The position numbers and the translations under genes were made by a program. Positions 62,698 to 64,000 of a stretch of 64,000 bases of DNA are shown piece by piece. The notes beneath the pieces were generated by a model. The model saw only the letters and a list, made by a program, of their open reading frames with translations. It was not told the origin of the DNA and made no database searches. The DNA comes from Balneolaceae bacterium. Its GTDB lineage: Bacteria > Bacteroidota > Rhodothermia > Balneolales > Balneolaceae. The DNA is taken from NCBI GenBank assembly GCA_017640665.1, contig JAEPQE010000001.1, positions 417,262 to 481,261 of the forward strand. The letters are read 5' to 3'. How positions within the stretch are numbered: the first letter of the stretch is position 1; each line of letters begins with the position of its first letter.

Positions 62698-64000
62698 ATG
62701 ATCAATAAAATTATTTCATTTTCCGTTAGGAACAAGTTTATCATCAGCTTGTTTGTCCTAACCTTAATTGGTGTTGGCATTTATTCTATGCTGACTATTA
62801 ACCTCGGTTCCGTACCCGATATAACAAATAATCAGGTTCAGGTAATTACAGTATCTGAAAACCTGGGTACCGAAGACATCGAGCAATTTGTGACGTATCC
62901 CGTTGAACTTGCAATGGGAAACTTACCGGGGGTCACTGAAATACGTTCTATTTCCCGTTTCGGCCTTTCTGTAGTTACCATTGTTTTTGAAGATGATATG
63001 GGAACCTATCTACCCCGACAGCTTGTGCAAGAAAAACTAAACGAACTGGGTGAAACCATTCCCGATAAGTTTGGAAGCCCCGAAATGGGTCCTATTTCCA
63101 GTGGATTGGGTCAAATCTATGAGTATTCAATAAAAGTAGACCCAGAATACGAGTCGGAATATACCCCAAACGAGCTCAGAACCATCCAGGACTGGATCAT
63201 AAAAAGACAAATGGTGATGCTGGAAGGAGTCGTAGAAGTAAACTCATTTGGGGGAGGCATTAAGCAGTACGAGGTCTCACTCAATCCAGAAAAACTCAAT
63301 GCAATGGGTATTACGATCTCGGAAGTGTATGAAGCTCTTGCAAAGAATAACACAAATACTGGCGGCGCATACATTGAGAAAAATCGTATGGCTAATTTTA
63401 TTCGTGGAGAAGGGCTGATACGAACACTCGATGATATACGGTCAATTGTGATTAAGAATGAAGGGGGCTTACCCATTACAATTAATGATGTTGTTGCCGA
63501 AGTTAAATTTGGAACCCAAACCCGCTATGGAGCCTTTACACAAGATGGAGAAGAAGCGGTCGGTGGAATCATCATGATGCTGAAGGGTTCAAACCCAAAT
63601 GCTACCGTGAACAGGGTTCGTGATCGTATTGCTGAGATACAAAACTCATTACCCGAAGGATTACATATAGAACCCATTATTGATCGAAGTGAATTGATCG
63701 GGAGAACTACGAGTACGGTTTCTAAAAACCTGATCGAGGGTGCATTAATAGTTGTATTCGTATTAGTATTACTGCTTGGTAGTCTGAGAGGGGGATTAAT
63801 AACAGCTTCCTTGATCCCCTTATCTCTGTTATTCGCGTTTATTTTGATGAAGGCTACCGGAGTTTGGGCAAATCTTATGAGCCTTGGAGCCATCGACTTT
63901 GGTATTATCGTAGATGGTGCAGTGATCATTGTGGAGGGCATAGTTCATGAAATACAAAAGAGGGTAAAATCTGGAAAGTCCACGTTCAATAAAGTGCAGA
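62698..64000 (+). CDS. CusA/CzcA-type heavy-metal RND pump, N-terminal part
   Basis: The gene is cut by the right edge; 434 codons are visible. The N-terminal helix (IISFSVRNKFIISLFVLTLIGVGIY) and first porter half (VPDITNNQVQV, the ENLGTEDIEQFVTYPVE segment, GPISSGLGQIYEYSIKV) fit the HME-RND family. The second helix set starts near residue 340 (LIEGALIVVFVLVLLLGSLRGG), and DFGIIVDGAVIIVEG contains the charged helix residues for proton transfer. It differs from the 32-36 kb CusA in sequence and may export another divalent metal such as Zn, Co or Cd. Confidence 0.9.
   Translation, partial: MINKIISFSVRNKFIISLFVLTLIGVGIYSMLTINLGSVPDITNNQVQVITVSENLGTEDIEQFVTYPVELAMGNLPGVTEIRSISRFGLSVVTIVFEDDMGTYLPRQLVQEKLNELGETIPDKFGSPEMGPISSGLGQIYEYSIKVDPEYESEYTPNELRTIQDWIIKRQMVMLEGVVEVNSFGGGIKQYEVSLNPEKLNAMGITISEVYEALAKNNTNTGGAYIEKNRMANFIRGEGLIRTLDDIRSIVIKNEGGLPITINDVVAEVKFGTQTRYGAFTQDGEEAVGGIIMMLKGSNPNATVNRVRDRIAEIQNSLPEGLHIEPIIDRSELIGRTTSTVSKNLIEGALIVVFVLVLLLGSLRGGLITASLIPLSLLFAFILMKATGVWANLMSLGAIDFGIIVDGAVIIVEGIVHEIQKRVKSGKSTFNKVQ

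Overview
The window looks like chromosome from a member of the Bacteroidota/Balneolota (FCB) group, carrying a large accessory region on the right. Clues on the left side are gldC, a type IX secretion sorting tail on a cytochrome, an ECF sigma/FecR/TonB-receptor unit, a membrane-bound AraC regulator, few Shine-Dalgarno sequences and low GC. A marine Balneolaceae-like host is my inference from gene content, not a measured placement.

Left side, 1-23 kb, ordinary chromosome: the end of a B1-type metallo-beta-lactamase, gldC, a sensor kinase, an APH-like kinase, an outer-membrane barrel protein, a PadR/ABC-permease pair, small metabolic genes, an rluD-type pseudouridine synthase and recN. Between rluD and recN lies a small four-helix-bundle gene framed by perfect 25-bp inverted repeats. 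Next come a cytochrome c, a universal stress protein, the sigma/sORF/FecR/TonB-receptor unit, lhgO, tlpA, ahcY and tRNA-Arg.

23-40 kb, metal resistance, starting directly after tRNA-Arg. A long minus-strand cluster runs from a secreted Cys-rich protein through CusA, CusC, CusB, a DUF3347 protein, a CPH-type ATPase and accessory proteins to an ArsR/MerTP/GDCCVxC mercury module with no mercuric reductase. Divergent from it are an HMA-AraC fusion regulator, CopZ and a CPC-type CopA.

40-54 kb, mobile backbone. It holds a type IV coupling protein, a MobF relaxase with helicase domain, membrane proteins and a tyrosine integrase whose end lies inside a tRNA-Ser. It also holds RadC, SSB and an XRE repressor. 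A shared AGGA-N6-TCCT palindrome is found on both sides of the tRNA-Ser, which suggests that the mobilisation and integration halves are one element under common control. No complete mating-pore set is visible.

54-62 kb, cargo. It contains unknown genes, a protein with a duplicated HTH-like domain, a tightly overlapping three-gene ABC-3C-type conflict operon (nuclease effector, middle component, DUF3732 ATPase) and an AbiEi/AbiEii pair with two matched operators. The right edge has a secreted Cys-containing protein and the first third of a second heavy-metal RND pump. All functions are read from sequence motifs; no database search was run.
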